Source of the DNA: Flavicella marina
GTDB lineage: Bacteria > Bacteroidota > Bacteroidia > Flavobacteriales > Flavobacteriaceae
NCBI RefSeq assembly: GCF_009193215.1
Contig: NZ_VYVA01000001.1
Location: 248,001-312,000 of the forward strand
Reading direction: 5' to 3'
Length of the DNA stretch: 64,000 nucleotides
Shown here one piece after another: positions 35,544 through 44,228 of the stretch. The notes beneath the pieces are model-generated. The model did no database searches, had not been told where the DNA came from, and worked only from the letters and a program-made list of their open reading frames with translations. Numbering within the stretch: the first letter of the stretch is position 1; every line of letters begins with the position of its first letter. The translations under genes and the position numbers were made by a program.

Positions 35544-36497
35544 ATGTTTAACAACAAAGATAACTCAACTAATCTAAAGAATTTTTTCTTACTATTTTTC
35601 GGCATACTCTCTTTCTTTATAATTAGATACATATTGATTGGTCTAGAAAAAACAGAACAACAATCATTGCTGTTTGTAATCGTCCCAATCATTGCAGGAA
35701 TTTCATATGAAAACAGAAAACTCTCTAGCGATTGGAAAGTTTTACTTCTTAAAATTTTCTCATCTATAATAATAGGTATGTTTGCATTTATCTATGATAA
35801 GCAAAATGGACTTATCACTTTTAGCGATCGATTACAGCAATCTATTGAAATCTTCATACTCGCGTTTGTGGCAATTTCTAGTTTCTACCATAACAAAAAA
35901 ACAACCCTTAAATTAACCGAAGGAAATACTTTATTATATTCTTTATCTTTCGTTTACTGGATAATTGCAGCTGATTTTACAATATATAATATTTCTATAT
36001 TGGGCATCTCAATTATATCATTTCCAATCATGTATTCGATTTTCCATGCCATAACCAAAACCAAATTAACAAATAAATCGAGATTATATTTAAGTATTTG
36101 GAGTTCTGCAATTATATTATTTTTCTCAATAAACTACTTATTAAAACTTAGTAAAAACTACAATCCTGAAAATATATTTCTCAATCTTGGAGAGTTTTTT
36201 ATTCTGGGAGTTTCCCTAATTTACATGTTTCAAAACGCCGTGTTAATACTTGGCTACTTATTAACAGATAAAAATGATGAACTGAAACAAGAACTCAACA
36301 ACAAACATATTAGTAGATATTCTTCAGAGCAAGTAAACACAAAAGACTCTGTAATTGTCATTATATTTTGTGGTTGTGTTTACTCGGCTAATTTTTTGCT
36401 AGAATTAACCTCTAGTGAAACACTAATATGGATTGTTTTTATTATCACTCCGTTTTTAATAAAAATTAAAAACTTATTGAAAACTAAGGCTCAATGA
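35544..36497 (+). CDS. Polytopic membrane protein of unknown function
   Basis: A 317-residue integral membrane protein that I do not recognise. Hydropathy by eye gives about eight to ten helices: near 13-30 (FFLLFFGILSFFIIRYILIG), 40-52, 66-82 (LKIFSSIIIGMFAFI), 102-112, 128-146 (LLYSLSFVYWIIAADFTI), 150-167, 182-200, 217-236 and 270-310. No motif of a transporter or enzyme is visible. AT content is higher than in flanking genes. Its stop TGA overlaps the ATG of the phosphoesterase gene (ATGA at 36494-36497), so they are translationally coupled. Confidence 0.72.
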   Translation: MFNNKDNSTNLKNFFLLFFGILSFFIIRYILIGLEKTEQQSLLFVIVPIIAGISYENRKLSSDWKVLLLKIFSSIIIGMFAFIYDKQNGLITFSDRLQQSIEIFILAFVAISSFYHNKKTTLKLTEGNTLLYSLSFVYWIIAADFTIYNISILGISIISFPIMYSIFHAITKTKLTNKSRLYLSIWSSAIILFFSINYLLKLSKNYNPENIFLNLGEFFILGVSLIYMFQNAVLILGYLLTDKNDELKQELNNKHISRYSSEQVNTKDSVIVIIFCGCVYSANFLLELTSSETLIWIVFIITPFLIKIKNLLKTKAQ

Positions 36498-36991
36498 AAA
36501 AGATACTACTGCTCTCAGATACGCATAGCCATATTGATGCACAAATCATAAAATACATCAAACAAGCTGATGAAGTTTGGCATGCAGGAGATATTGGAGT
36601 CATTGAAGTGGCAGACACCATAAAAAAACTGAAGCCTTTACGTGCAGTTTACGGAAATATTGATGACAAAACTGTCAGGGCAGAATATCCATTAGATCAA
36701 AAATTCGAAGTAGAAAAAGTATCGGTTTGGATGACGCATATTGGTGGTTATCCGAATAAGTATAATTTTAGGATAAAGGAAGAAATACAGATAAATCCAC
36801 CCAAAATATTTATCAGTGGTCATTCGCACATATTAAAAGTACAATTCGACCAAAAGCTAAATTTGTTGCATATGAATCCAGGTGCAGCAGGTAAACATGG
36901 GTTTCATAAAGTTCGTACCATGTTGCGATTCGAAATAGACAAAGAAGAAATTAAAAACTTAGAAGTAATAGAATTAGAAACCAGAAGCTAA
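36494..36991 (+). CDS. YfcE/MJ0936-type metallophosphoesterase
   Basis: A 165-residue cytoplasmic phosphodiesterase. All metal-binding motifs are present: LSDTHSHID (D, H), VWHAGDIG (GD), VYGNID (GN), MTHIGG (H) and SGHSH (GHxH), in the usual order. The natural substrate of this family is unclear. ATGA overlap with the preceding membrane protein gene suggests joint expression. The stop lies 5 bases from the stop of the convergent dnaG gene, so no separate terminator fits. Confidence 0.93.
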   Translation: MKKILLLSDTHSHIDAQIIKYIKQADEVWHAGDIGVIEVADTIKKLKPLRAVYGNIDDKTVRAEYPLDQKFEVEKVSVWMTHIGGYPNKYNFRIKEEIQINPPKIFISGHSHILKVQFDQKLNLLHMNPGAAGKHGFHKVRTMLRFEIDKEEIKNLEVIELETRS

Positions 36992-36996
36992 AACAA

Positions 36997-39066
36997 TTAT
37001 AAAATTCTATTTAACTTTTCAAATAATTTTTTCTTTAAGCCTGTATAATCTACTACCATCTCTAGAATTGACTCTCGTTCTTTACCCTCACCCATCTCTT
37101 CAATCAATTCTTTTATTTTTCTTTCGATAAGCACTCTTCTAAGATTTAAAATCGCATCAGTAACTAACTTTGGCAATACTTCATCTTTTGCAGTTACCAT
37201 AATATCTTGAGACTCCCAATCACTTAAAATGTGTTTTTCATCATCCATCAAAATATCAGTAACCGTTTGAGAAATATCAGCATCCTGATGACTTGTAAGT
37301 TCTTCAATAGAAATATGTTGTTCTTGATTTAGCTTTTCGATAATAGATGTGTAAATTTTCTGAAAAATCTCATGTGAAAACTCAACCTCATCATCTTGCA
37401 ACTGCAAATACAATTCTTGAGAAACGACAGTGGTATATTCTTCTTTGATCATTTTCACTTGACCAAACTCGTTAACTTCTTCAATCCAATCTATAAAATC
37501 GACTTCATTATTTCCGTAAATCAATAAAATTTTAATGATTTCTCGTTCAAATAATTCAAGTGTATTGACTTCTTTAACGACTTGTTTTTGAGCTGAAACT
37601 CCCATTCCCTCAGCCAAACGCTGCGTTCTAGTTTGTCCACTTACAGCACCTCCACGTGTTGAAGGTGTTTGTCTAGAATCATTGGAATTGTTAGCTACTT
37701 GTGAATTTTCACGCTCAGCTTTTCTTCTAAGTTGTTGTTCTTTTTGGTACGCATCTCGCTCAGATTTTTTGCTAATCTGTGCCAACTCGTTAAACAGTAC
37801 CGTTTCAGAAATTTCCATGATACGAGAACATTCTTGAATATAAACTTCTCGTTGAATGCTATCAGGTATTTTAGAAATACTCGTAACAATATCACGTATT
37901 AAGTTCGCTTTTTTGATCGGATCATTCTCTGCATCCTTCATCAAAAGTGACACCTTAAAATTGATGAAATCCGTAGAGTTTTTTTCTAAATATTCTTTCA
38001 GTTCTTCCGTAGAAACACGCTTTGAAAAACTATCTGGATCATCACCGTCAGGAAAAATGAGAACGCGTACATTCATCCCTTGTTCTAAAATCAAATCGAT
38101 ACCCCGTATAGAAGCACGAATCCCGGCGGCATCACCATCGAAAAGTACCGTAATATTTGGTGTTAACCTTTTGATAAGACGTATCTGATCAGGTGTTAGT
38201 GCAGTTCCCGAAGAAGCAACTACATTTTCTACTCCAGCCTGATTCATTGAAATTACATCGGTATATCCTTCCACCAAATAACACATATCTTCTTTGGATA
38301 TCGTTTTTTTGGCATAATAAATACCATACAGTACTTTACTTTTATGGTAAATATCACTTTCTGGTGAATTGAGGTATTTTGCTGCTTTTTTATCCGCCTT
38401 TAAAATTCTTCCACCAAACCCTAGCACGCGACCACTCATGCTGTGAATCGGAAACATTACTCTCCCCTTAAAACGGTCGAACTGCTTACCTCCTTCTTTG
38501 GCTATCGTCAATCCGGTTTTAGTTAAGTATTCTAAATCGTAACCTTTTCTAATAGCTGTATCTGTAAAAGCTGACCAATCATCTAAGTTATACCCTAACT
38601 CAAACTTTTTTATTGTTTCATCTGTAAATCCACGCTCTTTAAAATAGCTCAAGCCAATCGCTTTCCCTTTCTGATTATTTAATAAAACATCGTGGTAATA
38701 GTCTTTGGCAAAATTAGAAACGATATACAAGCTCTCTCTTTCATCAGCAGCTTCCTTTTGCTCATTGGTTTGTTCTGTTTCTTCAATTTCAATAGCGTAT
38801 TTTTTTGCCAAATATCGAATGGCTTCCGGATATGAAAAGTGTTCGTGTTCCATCAAAAAGGTGACAGCGTTCCCTCCTTTACCAGTACTAAAATCTTTCC
38901 AAATTTGTTTTACTGGAGACACCATAAAAGATGGTGATTTTTCATCCGTAAAAGGACTCAATCCTTTAAAATTACTACCTGCTTTTTTCAAAGTTACAAA
39001 CTCACCAATAACCTCCTCAACACGGGCAGTTTCGAAAACACGATCAATGGTAGTTCTAGATATCAT
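36997..39066 (-). CDS. dnaG: DNA primase with zinc ligands lost
   Basis: A 689-residue primase that makes RNA primers at the replication fork. Zinc-binding-type N-terminal domain (residues 1-100), TOPRIM core (about 255-345: LVEGYTDVISMNQAGVENVV, SSGTALTPDQ, VLFDGDAAGIRA, FPDGDDPDSF), and a C-terminal helicase-interaction region. The four canonical zinc ligands are replaced: in LSPFTDEKSPSF the Cys and His are Ser37 and Thr40, and in WKDFSTGKGG the two Cys are Asp58 and Thr61. The rest of the fold (KQIW, GKGGNAVTFLMEHE) is conserved. The tail includes a 50-residue polar linker (about 435-485). It stands alone on the minus strand. Confidence 0.96.
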   Translation of the reverse strand: MISRTTIDRVFETARVEEVIGEFVTLKKAGSNFKGLSPFTDEKSPSFMVSPVKQIWKDFSTGKGGNAVTFLMEHEHFSYPEAIRYLAKKYAIEIEETEQTNEQKEAADERESLYIVSNFAKDYYHDVLLNNQKGKAIGLSYFKERGFTDETIKKFELGYNLDDWSAFTDTAIRKGYDLEYLTKTGLTIAKEGGKQFDRFKGRVMFPIHSMSGRVLGFGGRILKADKKAAKYLNSPESDIYHKSKVLYGIYYAKKTISKEDMCYLVEGYTDVISMNQAGVENVVASSGTALTPDQIRLIKRLTPNITVLFDGDAAGIRASIRGIDLILEQGMNVRVLIFPDGDDPDSFSKRVSTEELKEYLEKNSTDFINFKVSLLMKDAENDPIKKANLIRDIVTSISKIPDSIQREVYIQECSRIMEISETVLFNELAQISKKSERDAYQKEQQLRRKAERENSQVANNSNDSRQTPSTRGGAVSGQTRTQRLAEGMGVSAQKQVVKEVNTLELFEREIIKILLIYGNNEVDFIDWIEEVNEFGQVKMIKEEYTTVVSQELYLQLQDDEVEFSHEIFQKIYTSIIEKLNQEQHISIEELTSHQDADISQTVTDILMDDEKHILSDWESQDIMVTAKDEVLPKLVTDAILNLRRVLIERKIKELIEEMGEGKERESILEMVVDYTGLKKKLFEKLNRIL

Positions 39067-39084
39067 TTAAAAAAAATTGAAACA

Positions 39085-39113
39085 CAAATATAACCCTTCT
39101 TTAACAAAAACAA
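39085..39113 (-). promoter_or_regulatory. Promoter of dnaG
   Basis: TTG (minus 39113-39111), 18-base spacer, TATATTTG (minus 39092-39085), 18 bases before the dnaG start. Confidence 0.65.
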
Positions 39114-39148
39114 TAACTCAATTATAATATAAATATCGTGAAAAAAAC

Positions 39149-39156
39149 TACATTTG
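39149..39156 (+). promoter_or_regulatory. -7 element TACATTTG
   Basis: Exact TAnnTTTG match 15 bases before the ATG at 39172; no TTG at -33. Confidence 0.45.
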
Positions 39157-39171
39157 AACAAAATCTAACGG

Positions 39172-39711
39172 ATGAAAAAACAAGTTAAACAACTCATATT
39201 TATTGCACTTCACCTAGTGCTAATATCAAACTACTCGCAAAGCAACACACAGAAACCTTCTGAGCACGAAAACGAACTAAAGCTTAATATGTCTTCAGTC
39301 ATTGCAATTGCTTCTGCAGACTTTACTTACGAAAGAGTGTTGAATGCAGAGTCTTCAATTGGTATTTCAGGTTTTTATTTGTTAAACAACAGCAGTAATA
39401 TTAGCTACTACAAAACTTTTTCTGTTACTCCTTATTACAGAAACTATTTTACAAATTATAGCAAAGGACTTTTTTTAGAAATTTTTGCGACTTATTATCA
39501 AAGAAAAGAGGATTTAGATCCTGGTGACCTAACTGTAGATGCTTATTCAAACAATGCTGCACTCGGTATTTCTTTTGGAAAAAAATGGGTGACTCCGAAT
39601 AAATTTATCATTGAACTGTATGCTGGTATCGGGAGAAATTTCTACAACGACTTAGATTTATCTGCACCGGTGATTGGTAGAGGAGGATTGATTGTCGGAA
39701 AAGGGTTTTAA
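39172..39711 (+). CDS. Outer-membrane beta-barrel-like protein
   Basis: A 179-residue protein with a Sec signal peptide (MKKQVKQLIFIALHLVLISN, cleavage near NYSQS). The mature part alternates beta strands with aromatic ends: FTYERVLNAESSIGISGFYL, SVTPYYRNYFTNYSKGLFLE, ALGISFGKKWVTPNKFIIEL, YAGIGRNFYND, and a final RGGLIVGKGF. This matches small DUF3575-like porin-type barrels of about 160-200 residues. The strand count looks like eight. Function unknown. It lies between dnaG and clpX in its own transcription unit. Confidence 0.78.
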   Translation: MKKQVKQLIFIALHLVLISNYSQSNTQKPSEHENELKLNMSSVIAIASADFTYERVLNAESSIGISGFYLLNNSSNISYYKTFSVTPYYRNYFTNYSKGLFLEIFATYYQRKEDLDPGDLTVDAYSNNAALGISFGKKWVTPNKFIIELYAGIGRNFYNDLDLSAPVIGRGGLIVGKGF

Positions 39712-39721
39712 ATTTCAACAT

Positions 39722-39761
39722 AAAAAAAGCACCCATCGACATGCTCAGGGTGCTTTTTTTT
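39722..39761. terminator. Bidirectional terminator with a conserved loop (copy 1)
   Basis: Stem AAGCACCC / GGGTGCTT flanked by A and T runs; 13-base loop ATCGACATGCTCA (39735-39747). The loop is shared with the terminator at 44170. Confidence 0.9.
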
Positions 39762-39775
39762 ATTAGTTATTGCTA

Positions 39776-41014
39776 TTAGCTTGCTGCTTTTAGCTTTTTC
39801 AACGTTGACTTTGTTAGTTTCGCTTCAGCGTACTCTTTATCTACATTGAACTCTTTTTCATCAGAACTTGGCAGTTCGAACATTGCATCAGTTAAAATAG
39901 CTTCACATAGTGAACGCAATCCACGAGCACCTAGTTTGTATTCTAACGCTTTTTCAACAATATAATCCAAAGCTCCATCTTCGATACTAAACTTTACCTC
40001 ATCCATTTCAAATAGTTTCGTATACTGTTTGATTAACGAATTCTTAGGCTCTGTTAAAATAGAACGCAAAGTCTCAGCATCCAAAGGATTCATGTAACTC
40101 AATACCGGTAAACGACCGATAATCTCAGGAATCAATCCGAAAGTTTTCAAATCACTTGGTATTACATACTGCAATAAGTTTGTTTCGTCAACGTTATCAA
40201 CGGCCATTGCAGCCGAATATCCAACAGCTTGACGATTCAATCGATTGCTGATATTTCTTTCAATTCCAGCAAAAGCACCTCCAGCAATAAATAAAATATC
40301 TTTGGTATTGACTTCGACAAATTTTTGATCTGGGTGTTTTCTACCTCCTTTTGGCGCAACATTTACAACAGTTCCCTCGAGTAACTTAAGTAAGGCTTGT
40401 TGCACCCCTTCACCAGAGACATCACGTGTTATTGAAGGGTTGTCGCCTTTACGAGCAATTTTATCAATCTCATCAATAAAAACAATCCCTCTTTCTGCTT
40501 TTTCAACATCGTAATCTGCTGCTTGTAACAAGCGACTAAGAATACTCTCTACATCTTCACCTACATAACCTGCTTGTGTTAAAACAGTGGCATCTACAAT
40601 TGAAAATGGCACATTCAACATTTTAGCTATTGTTTTAGCAATCAATGTTTTACCTGTTCCAGTTTCTCCGACTAATATCATGTTGCTTTTTTCAATTTCA
40701 ACATCTGATTTATCGTCTTTAGGCTGCATCAATCTTTTGTAGTGATTGTAAACCGCAACTGCCATTGTTTTCTTAGTTTGATCTTGTCCGATAATGTATT
40801 GTTCTAAAAAAGCCTTTATCTCGGTAGGCTTTTTTACTTCAAAATCTGCTTCAGCTGAAACTTCTTCAGCCTCAACAATTTCTTCCAGAACTATTCCATG
40901 AGCTTGCTCAATACATTTATCACAGATATGAGCATCCATTCCGGCTATCAGCAAGTCTGTTTCAACTTTTTTACGTCCACAAAACGAACACTCTAAACTT
41001 TCTTCTTTCGACAT
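39776..41014 (-). CDS. clpX: ATP-dependent unfoldase ClpX
   Basis: A 412-residue AAA+ unfoldase that feeds tagged substrates to ClpP. N-terminal zinc domain with two CxxC pairs ([17 protein letters not shown]), Walker A GETGTGKT, the pore-loop GYVGEDVES, Walker [19 protein letters not shown], and the [12 protein letters not shown] and [15 protein letters not shown] segments of the C-terminal domain. Length fits (410-425). Only 52 bases separate clpP from clpX on the same strand, so clpP-clpX are co-transcribed. Confidence 0.98.
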   Translation of the reverse strand: MSKEESLECSFCGRKKVETDLLIAGMDAHICDKCIEQAHGIVLEEIVEAEEVSAEADFEVKKPTEIKAFLEQYIIGQDQTKKTMAVAVYNHYKRLMQPKDDKSDVEIEKSNMILVGETGTGKTLIAKTIAKMLNVPFSIVDATVLTQAGYVGEDVESILSRLLQAADYDVEKAERGIVFIDEIDKIARKGDNPSITRDVSGEGVQQALLKLLEGTVVNVAPKGGRKHPDQKFVEVNTKDILFIAGGAFAGIERNISNRLNRQAVGYSAAMAVDNVDETNLLQYVIPSDLKTFGLIPEIIGRLPVLSYMNPLDAETLRSILTEPKNSLIKQYTKLFEMDEVKFSIEDGALDYIVEKALEYKLGARGLRSLCEAILTDAMFELPSSDEKEFNVDKEYAEAKLTKSTLKKLKAAS

Positions 41015-41066
41015 CTTTCCTTATTTGCGTTAATAAAGTGCTACACGGCACCCTAACAGGTCTAAT

Positions 41067-41729
41067 TTATTTATTTCTTGATAAGATTTCATCTACCATA
41101 CCATAGGCTTTCGCCTCGTCAGCTTTCATCCAGTAATCTCTATCAGAATCGTCATGTACTTTTTCAATAGACTGTCCTGAATGCTTTGAAATAATTTGGT
41201 ACAACTCGTCTTTTAATTTTAAGATTTCACGAGCTGTAATTTCAATATCACTAGCTTGTCCTTGCGCTCCACCCAATGGTTGATGAATCATAATTCTTGA
41301 ATGTGGTAAAGCAGAACGTTTTCCTTTTTCTCCTGCACACATTAAAACTGCACCCATAGAAGCCGCCATACCGGTACAAATCGTTGCTACATCTGGCTTG
41401 ATAAATTGCATCGTATCGTAAATACCCAATCCTGCATATACACCTCCTCCAGGTGAATTGATATAAATTGAAATATCTTTATTTGCATCTACACTTTCCA
41501 AAAACAACAATTGTGCTTGAATGATATTTGCTACTTGATCATTGATCCCTGTTCCTAGAAAAATAATTCTATCCATCATCAACCTTGAAAAAACATCCAT
41601 CTGAGTAATATTCATTTGACGTTCTTCCATAATATACGGAGTTACAGAACTTCGTAGCTTATCGTAATGCATGCTATTTATTCCGTGATGTTTTGTTGCG
41701 TATTTTTCAAATTCTTTTCCGTAATCCAT
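41067..41729 (-). CDS. clpP: ATP-dependent Clp protease proteolytic subunit
   Basis: A 220-residue serine peptidase that forms the tetradecameric chamber of ClpXP/ClpAP. The catalytic Ser is in CTGMAASMGAVLMC, the His in SRIMIHQPLGGAQG, and the Asp about 50 residues later in the region HDDSDRDYWMKADEAK. N-terminal 20 residues (MDYGKEFEKYATKHHGINSM) form a propeptide-like extension. A minus-strand TACCTTTA, one base off the -7 consensus, is just upstream. The trigger factor gene (tig), often adjacent to clpP, lies 2.5 kb away and is separated by plus-strand genes. Confidence 0.98.
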   Translation of the reverse strand: MDYGKEFEKYATKHHGINSMHYDKLRSSVTPYIMEERQMNITQMDVFSRLMMDRIIFLGTGINDQVANIIQAQLLFLESVDANKDISIYINSPGGGVYAGLGIYDTMQFIKPDVATICTGMAASMGAVLMCAGEKGKRSALPHSRIMIHQPLGGAQGQASDIEITAREILKLKDELYQIISKHSGQSIEKVHDDSDRDYWMKADEAKAYGMVDEILSRNK

Positions 41730-42029
41730 CTGATTCTATTTTTTAATTATAGTTTGTAAAGGTACTAAGATAATCCGTAACTTTTGGTACAGCGAGATGC
41801 TGAAATACTCGATACCAATTATGGTTATCCTTCTATCGTCAATATAAAACATTCTGCTCAAAACAAACAAATAGAAATTATTTTTTTATAAAAATTTTAA
41901 ACTTTAATTGTTATCAAAAGTCATCCTCTAGAAAAGAAATAATTCTTTACCTATCTTTGTATAATAACTCAAATTTTTTGACGTTAAAACGTCTATTAGT
42001 TTTTATCGATCAACCAAAAAAAAGAACAT
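41730..42029. other. Divergent intergenic region, clpP / 42030 gene
   Basis: 300 bases with no gene visible. It contains the plus-strand -7 element TATCTTTG (41952-41959) and a short inverted repeat GACGTT / AACGTC (41980-41985, 41988-41993) in the leader of the 42030 gene. The stem is only 6 bp with a 2-base loop, so its meaning is doubtful. Confidence 0.5.
41952..41959 (+). promoter_or_regulatory. -7 element TATCTTTG for the 42030 gene
   Basis: Exact consensus, about 70 bases before the ATG; no TTG at -33. Confidence 0.5.
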
Positions 42030-42626
42030 ATGAAAAAAGTACTTGTAGCTTTGTTGCTACTATTTGTTACCCTAGGTACTAACGCACAAAGACAAAAGTT
42101 AGAAAATGCCTTTGAAACAAATGGAAGCTTAAACGATAGATTTATTTACTTAGAGAAAACCTCTACCAATTACAAAGAATACAAAGTAATTACAAAAAGT
42201 AAATTTCTTGAACTTCAGCAAAATGTAAATGACTCGATTCGTTTCCATAAAAATCTTCAAAACAAAAAAGACGCAGAGATCAATACACATATTTCTGAAA
42301 TTGAAGCACTTCAATCAAAGGTAAAAAGCCTTAATGAAAAATTAAACGATGTTACAAATGACAAAAACTCAATTTCAGTTTTTGGAATAAGTATGTACAA
42401 AACAAATTACAATCTTATTGCTGGTATTATCATTGTTTTACTTCTTGCCATCGCACTTTTCTACTTGTATAAATTTAACAATAGCAATGTGGTAACAAAA
42501 GAAGCCAAAAAAACACTAGAAGAAACTCAAAACGAATTTGAAGCTTTCCAAAAAAGTTCATTGATTAGACAACAAGAATTAAGCAGAAAACTACAAGACG
42601 AAATTATCAAAAACAGAAAAGATTAG
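42030..42626 (+). CDS. Secretory-pathway protein with coiled coils and one membrane helix, function unknown
   Basis: A 198-residue protein with an N-terminal signal sequence (MKKVLVALLLLFVTLGTNAQ), a helical charged region (residues about 45-118, with IEALQSKVKSLNEKLNDVTN as a coiled coil), one membrane helix near 128-148 (YNLIAGIIIVLLLAIALFYL), and a second charged helix (155-198). Homologues in related genomes carry the label tRNA (guanine-N1)-methyltransferase as I recall it, but nothing here resembles a SAM-binding enzyme. The topology suggests a bitopic envelope protein with an extracytoplasmic coiled coil. It has its own promoter element and terminator. Confidence 0.75.
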   Translation: MKKVLVALLLLFVTLGTNAQRQKLENAFETNGSLNDRFIYLEKTSTNYKEYKVITKSKFLELQQNVNDSIRFHKNLQNKKDAEINTHISEIEALQSKVKSLNEKLNDVTNDKNSISVFGISMYKTNYNLIAGIIIVLLLAIALFYLYKFNNSNVVTKEAKKTLEETQNEFEAFQKSSLIRQQELSRKLQDEIIKNRKD

Positions 42627-42647
42627 TTTCATCATCAAAAAAACATC

Positions 42648-42680
42648 AAACAGTATTCTACAAAAGGGTACTGTTTTTTT
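42648..42680 (+). terminator. Terminator of the 42030 gene
   Basis: Stem AAACAGTA / TACTGTTT (42648-42655, 42669-42676) with a 13-base loop and T tract. Confidence 0.8.
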
Positions 42681-42728
42681 ATGCTTGTATTTTTCCACTC
42701 AATAAAGTCGAATCTAGATTGAGAAGAT

Positions 42729-42736
42729 TACCTTTG
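42729..42736 (+). promoter_or_regulatory. -7 element TACCTTTG for the helicase
   Basis: Exact TAnnTTTG match 22 bases before the ATG at 42759; no TTG at -33. Confidence 0.5.
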
Positions 42737-42758
42737 CAAAAGAATACAAATTGATATT

Positions 42759-44093
42759 ATGAGGTTTTCTGACTTAAATTTAAACACACCCTTACTAAAC
42801 GCTCTTGACGAATTAGGTTTAGATTATGCTACACCTATCCAAGAAAAAGCCTTTCCGGTAATTTCATCTGGTCGAGATGTTGTTGGTATTGCACAAACTG
42901 GTACAGGTAAAACTTTCGCATATTTATTGCCGTTGCTTAAACTTTTAAAGTATTCAGAGCAGAAACACCCTAGAGTACTAATAATTGTACCTACCCGTGA
43001 GTTGGTTTTACAAGTAGTTGAAGCTTTAGAAGAACTTACACCTTACATCAACACAAGAATTGGTGGGGTATATGGTGGAGCTAATATCAATACCCAAAAA
43101 CAACTTATTTTTGAAGGACTCGATATACTAGTCGCAACACCAGGTCGTTTGATTGACTTGGGCTTAAGCAAGGTTTTGAACCTAAAAAAGATTCAAAAAT
43201 TAGTTTTAGATGAAGTAGATGAAGTTTTAAATCTTGGCTTCAGACATCAACTTGAAACTGTGTTAGACATGTTGCCTGTTAAAAAACAGAGCATACTTTT
43301 TTCAGCAACCATGACAGAAGAAGTAAGCGGTATCATCCAGACATTTTTTAAAAGTCCTGAAACCGTTGAAATCGAACGCTCTGGAACACCATTAGAAAAA
43401 ATTGAACAGCGCATTTATAATGTAAAAAACTTTTACACCAAAGTTAATTTACTTACTTATTTGTTAGATCAAAGTGATATTTATAGCAAAGCACTTGTCT
43501 TTGTAAAAAATAAAAGAGTTGCTGATAAACTTTTTTCTGAACTAGAGAACCTTGGTAAAACCGACGGTATATCAGTTATACATTCTAACAAAACTCAAAA
43601 CTATCGAATACAAGCCATCAAAGGGTTTCAAGAAGGCATTCACAGAATATTAATTGCTACTGATGTATTGGCAAGAGGTATCGATATTGAGGGAATTACA
43701 CATGTAATCAACTTTGATTTACCTAAAGATGCCGAAAACTACATACATAGAATTGGTAGAACCGGTAGGGCCGAAAATGAAGGTAATGCCTTGAGTTTTG
43801 TTACTGAAGAAGATCAAGAAACTTTTGAAGGGATTGAATCTTTAATGCATATAAAAGTTGAAGTTTTAGAATTCCCTGGAGAAGTTGCTATTTCAAACAA
43901 AATGACCGAAGATGAAACGCCAAAAGAAATCATCAAGCCTTATCAAAAAAAGCGTTCTAAAGAATTCGCTCCCGGACCTGCATTTCACGAAAAGAAAGAG
44001 AAAAACAAAAAGACCAACCAAGGGGGTTCTTATAGAAGAGAATTGGCAAAAAAATACAAGAAACCAAAAACAAGAGGACAAAAACGAAAATAA
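42759..44093 (+). CDS. DEAD-box-family RNA helicase with DEVD motif II
   Basis: A 444-residue ATP-dependent RNA helicase. The Q motif is LDYATPIQEKAFP, motif I AQTGTGKTFAYLLP, motif Ia PTRELVLQV, motif Ib TPGRLIDLG, motif II DEVD at residues 151-154 in VLDEVDEVLNLGF, motif III SAT, motif V ARGIDIEG, and motif VI HRIGRTGRA. The DEAD alanine is valine. The last 60 residues form a basic Lys/Arg-rich tail (KKEKNKKTNQGGSYRRELAK), which would bind RNA. Likely roles are ribosome assembly or mRNA turnover. It is an isolated plus-strand unit. Confidence 0.95.
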   Translation: MRFSDLNLNTPLLNALDELGLDYATPIQEKAFPVISSGRDVVGIAQTGTGKTFAYLLPLLKLLKYSEQKHPRVLIIVPTRELVLQVVEALEELTPYINTRIGGVYGGANINTQKQLIFEGLDILVATPGRLIDLGLSKVLNLKKIQKLVLDEVDEVLNLGFRHQLETVLDMLPVKKQSILFSATMTEEVSGIIQTFFKSPETVEIERSGTPLEKIEQRIYNVKNFYTKVNLLTYLLDQSDIYSKALVFVKNKRVADKLFSELENLGKTDGISVIHSNKTQNYRIQAIKGFQEGIHRILIATDVLARGIDIEGITHVINFDLPKDAENYIHRIGRTGRAENEGNALSFVTEEDQETFEGIESLMHIKVEVLEFPGEVAISNKMTEDETPKEIIKPYQKKRSKEFAPGPAFHEKKEKNKKTNQGGSYRRELAKKYKKPKTRGQKRK

Positions 44094-44169
44094 TTTTTTT
44101 CGCAACAAGTAAAAATATCTAGGACTGCTATCAATCGAAAAAAATTGAATCACAAACAGTCATAAAACA

Positions 44170-44206
44170 AAAAAGTACCCTTCGACTAGCTCAGGGTACT
44201 TTTTTT
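44170..44206. terminator. Bidirectional terminator with a conserved loop (copy 2)
   Basis: Stem AGTACCC / GGGTACT (44174-44180, 44194-44200), loop TTCGACTAGCTCA (13 bases), A and T runs on both sides. The loop matches copy 1 at 39735-39747 in 10 of 13 positions. Confidence 0.9.
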
Positions 44207-44228
44207 ACTTTAAAGAAAATTCTTTTTC

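Noticed and set aside
41980-41993. GACGTT/AACGTC repeat as an operator of the 42030 gene
   Set aside because: Only six base pairs with a 2-base spacer; I saw no second copy ahead of other genes.
42030-42626. Annotation of this gene as a tRNA (guanine-N1)-methyltransferase
   Set aside because: The protein has a signal peptide, coiled coils and one membrane helix, and no SAM-binding or TrmD-like motif.
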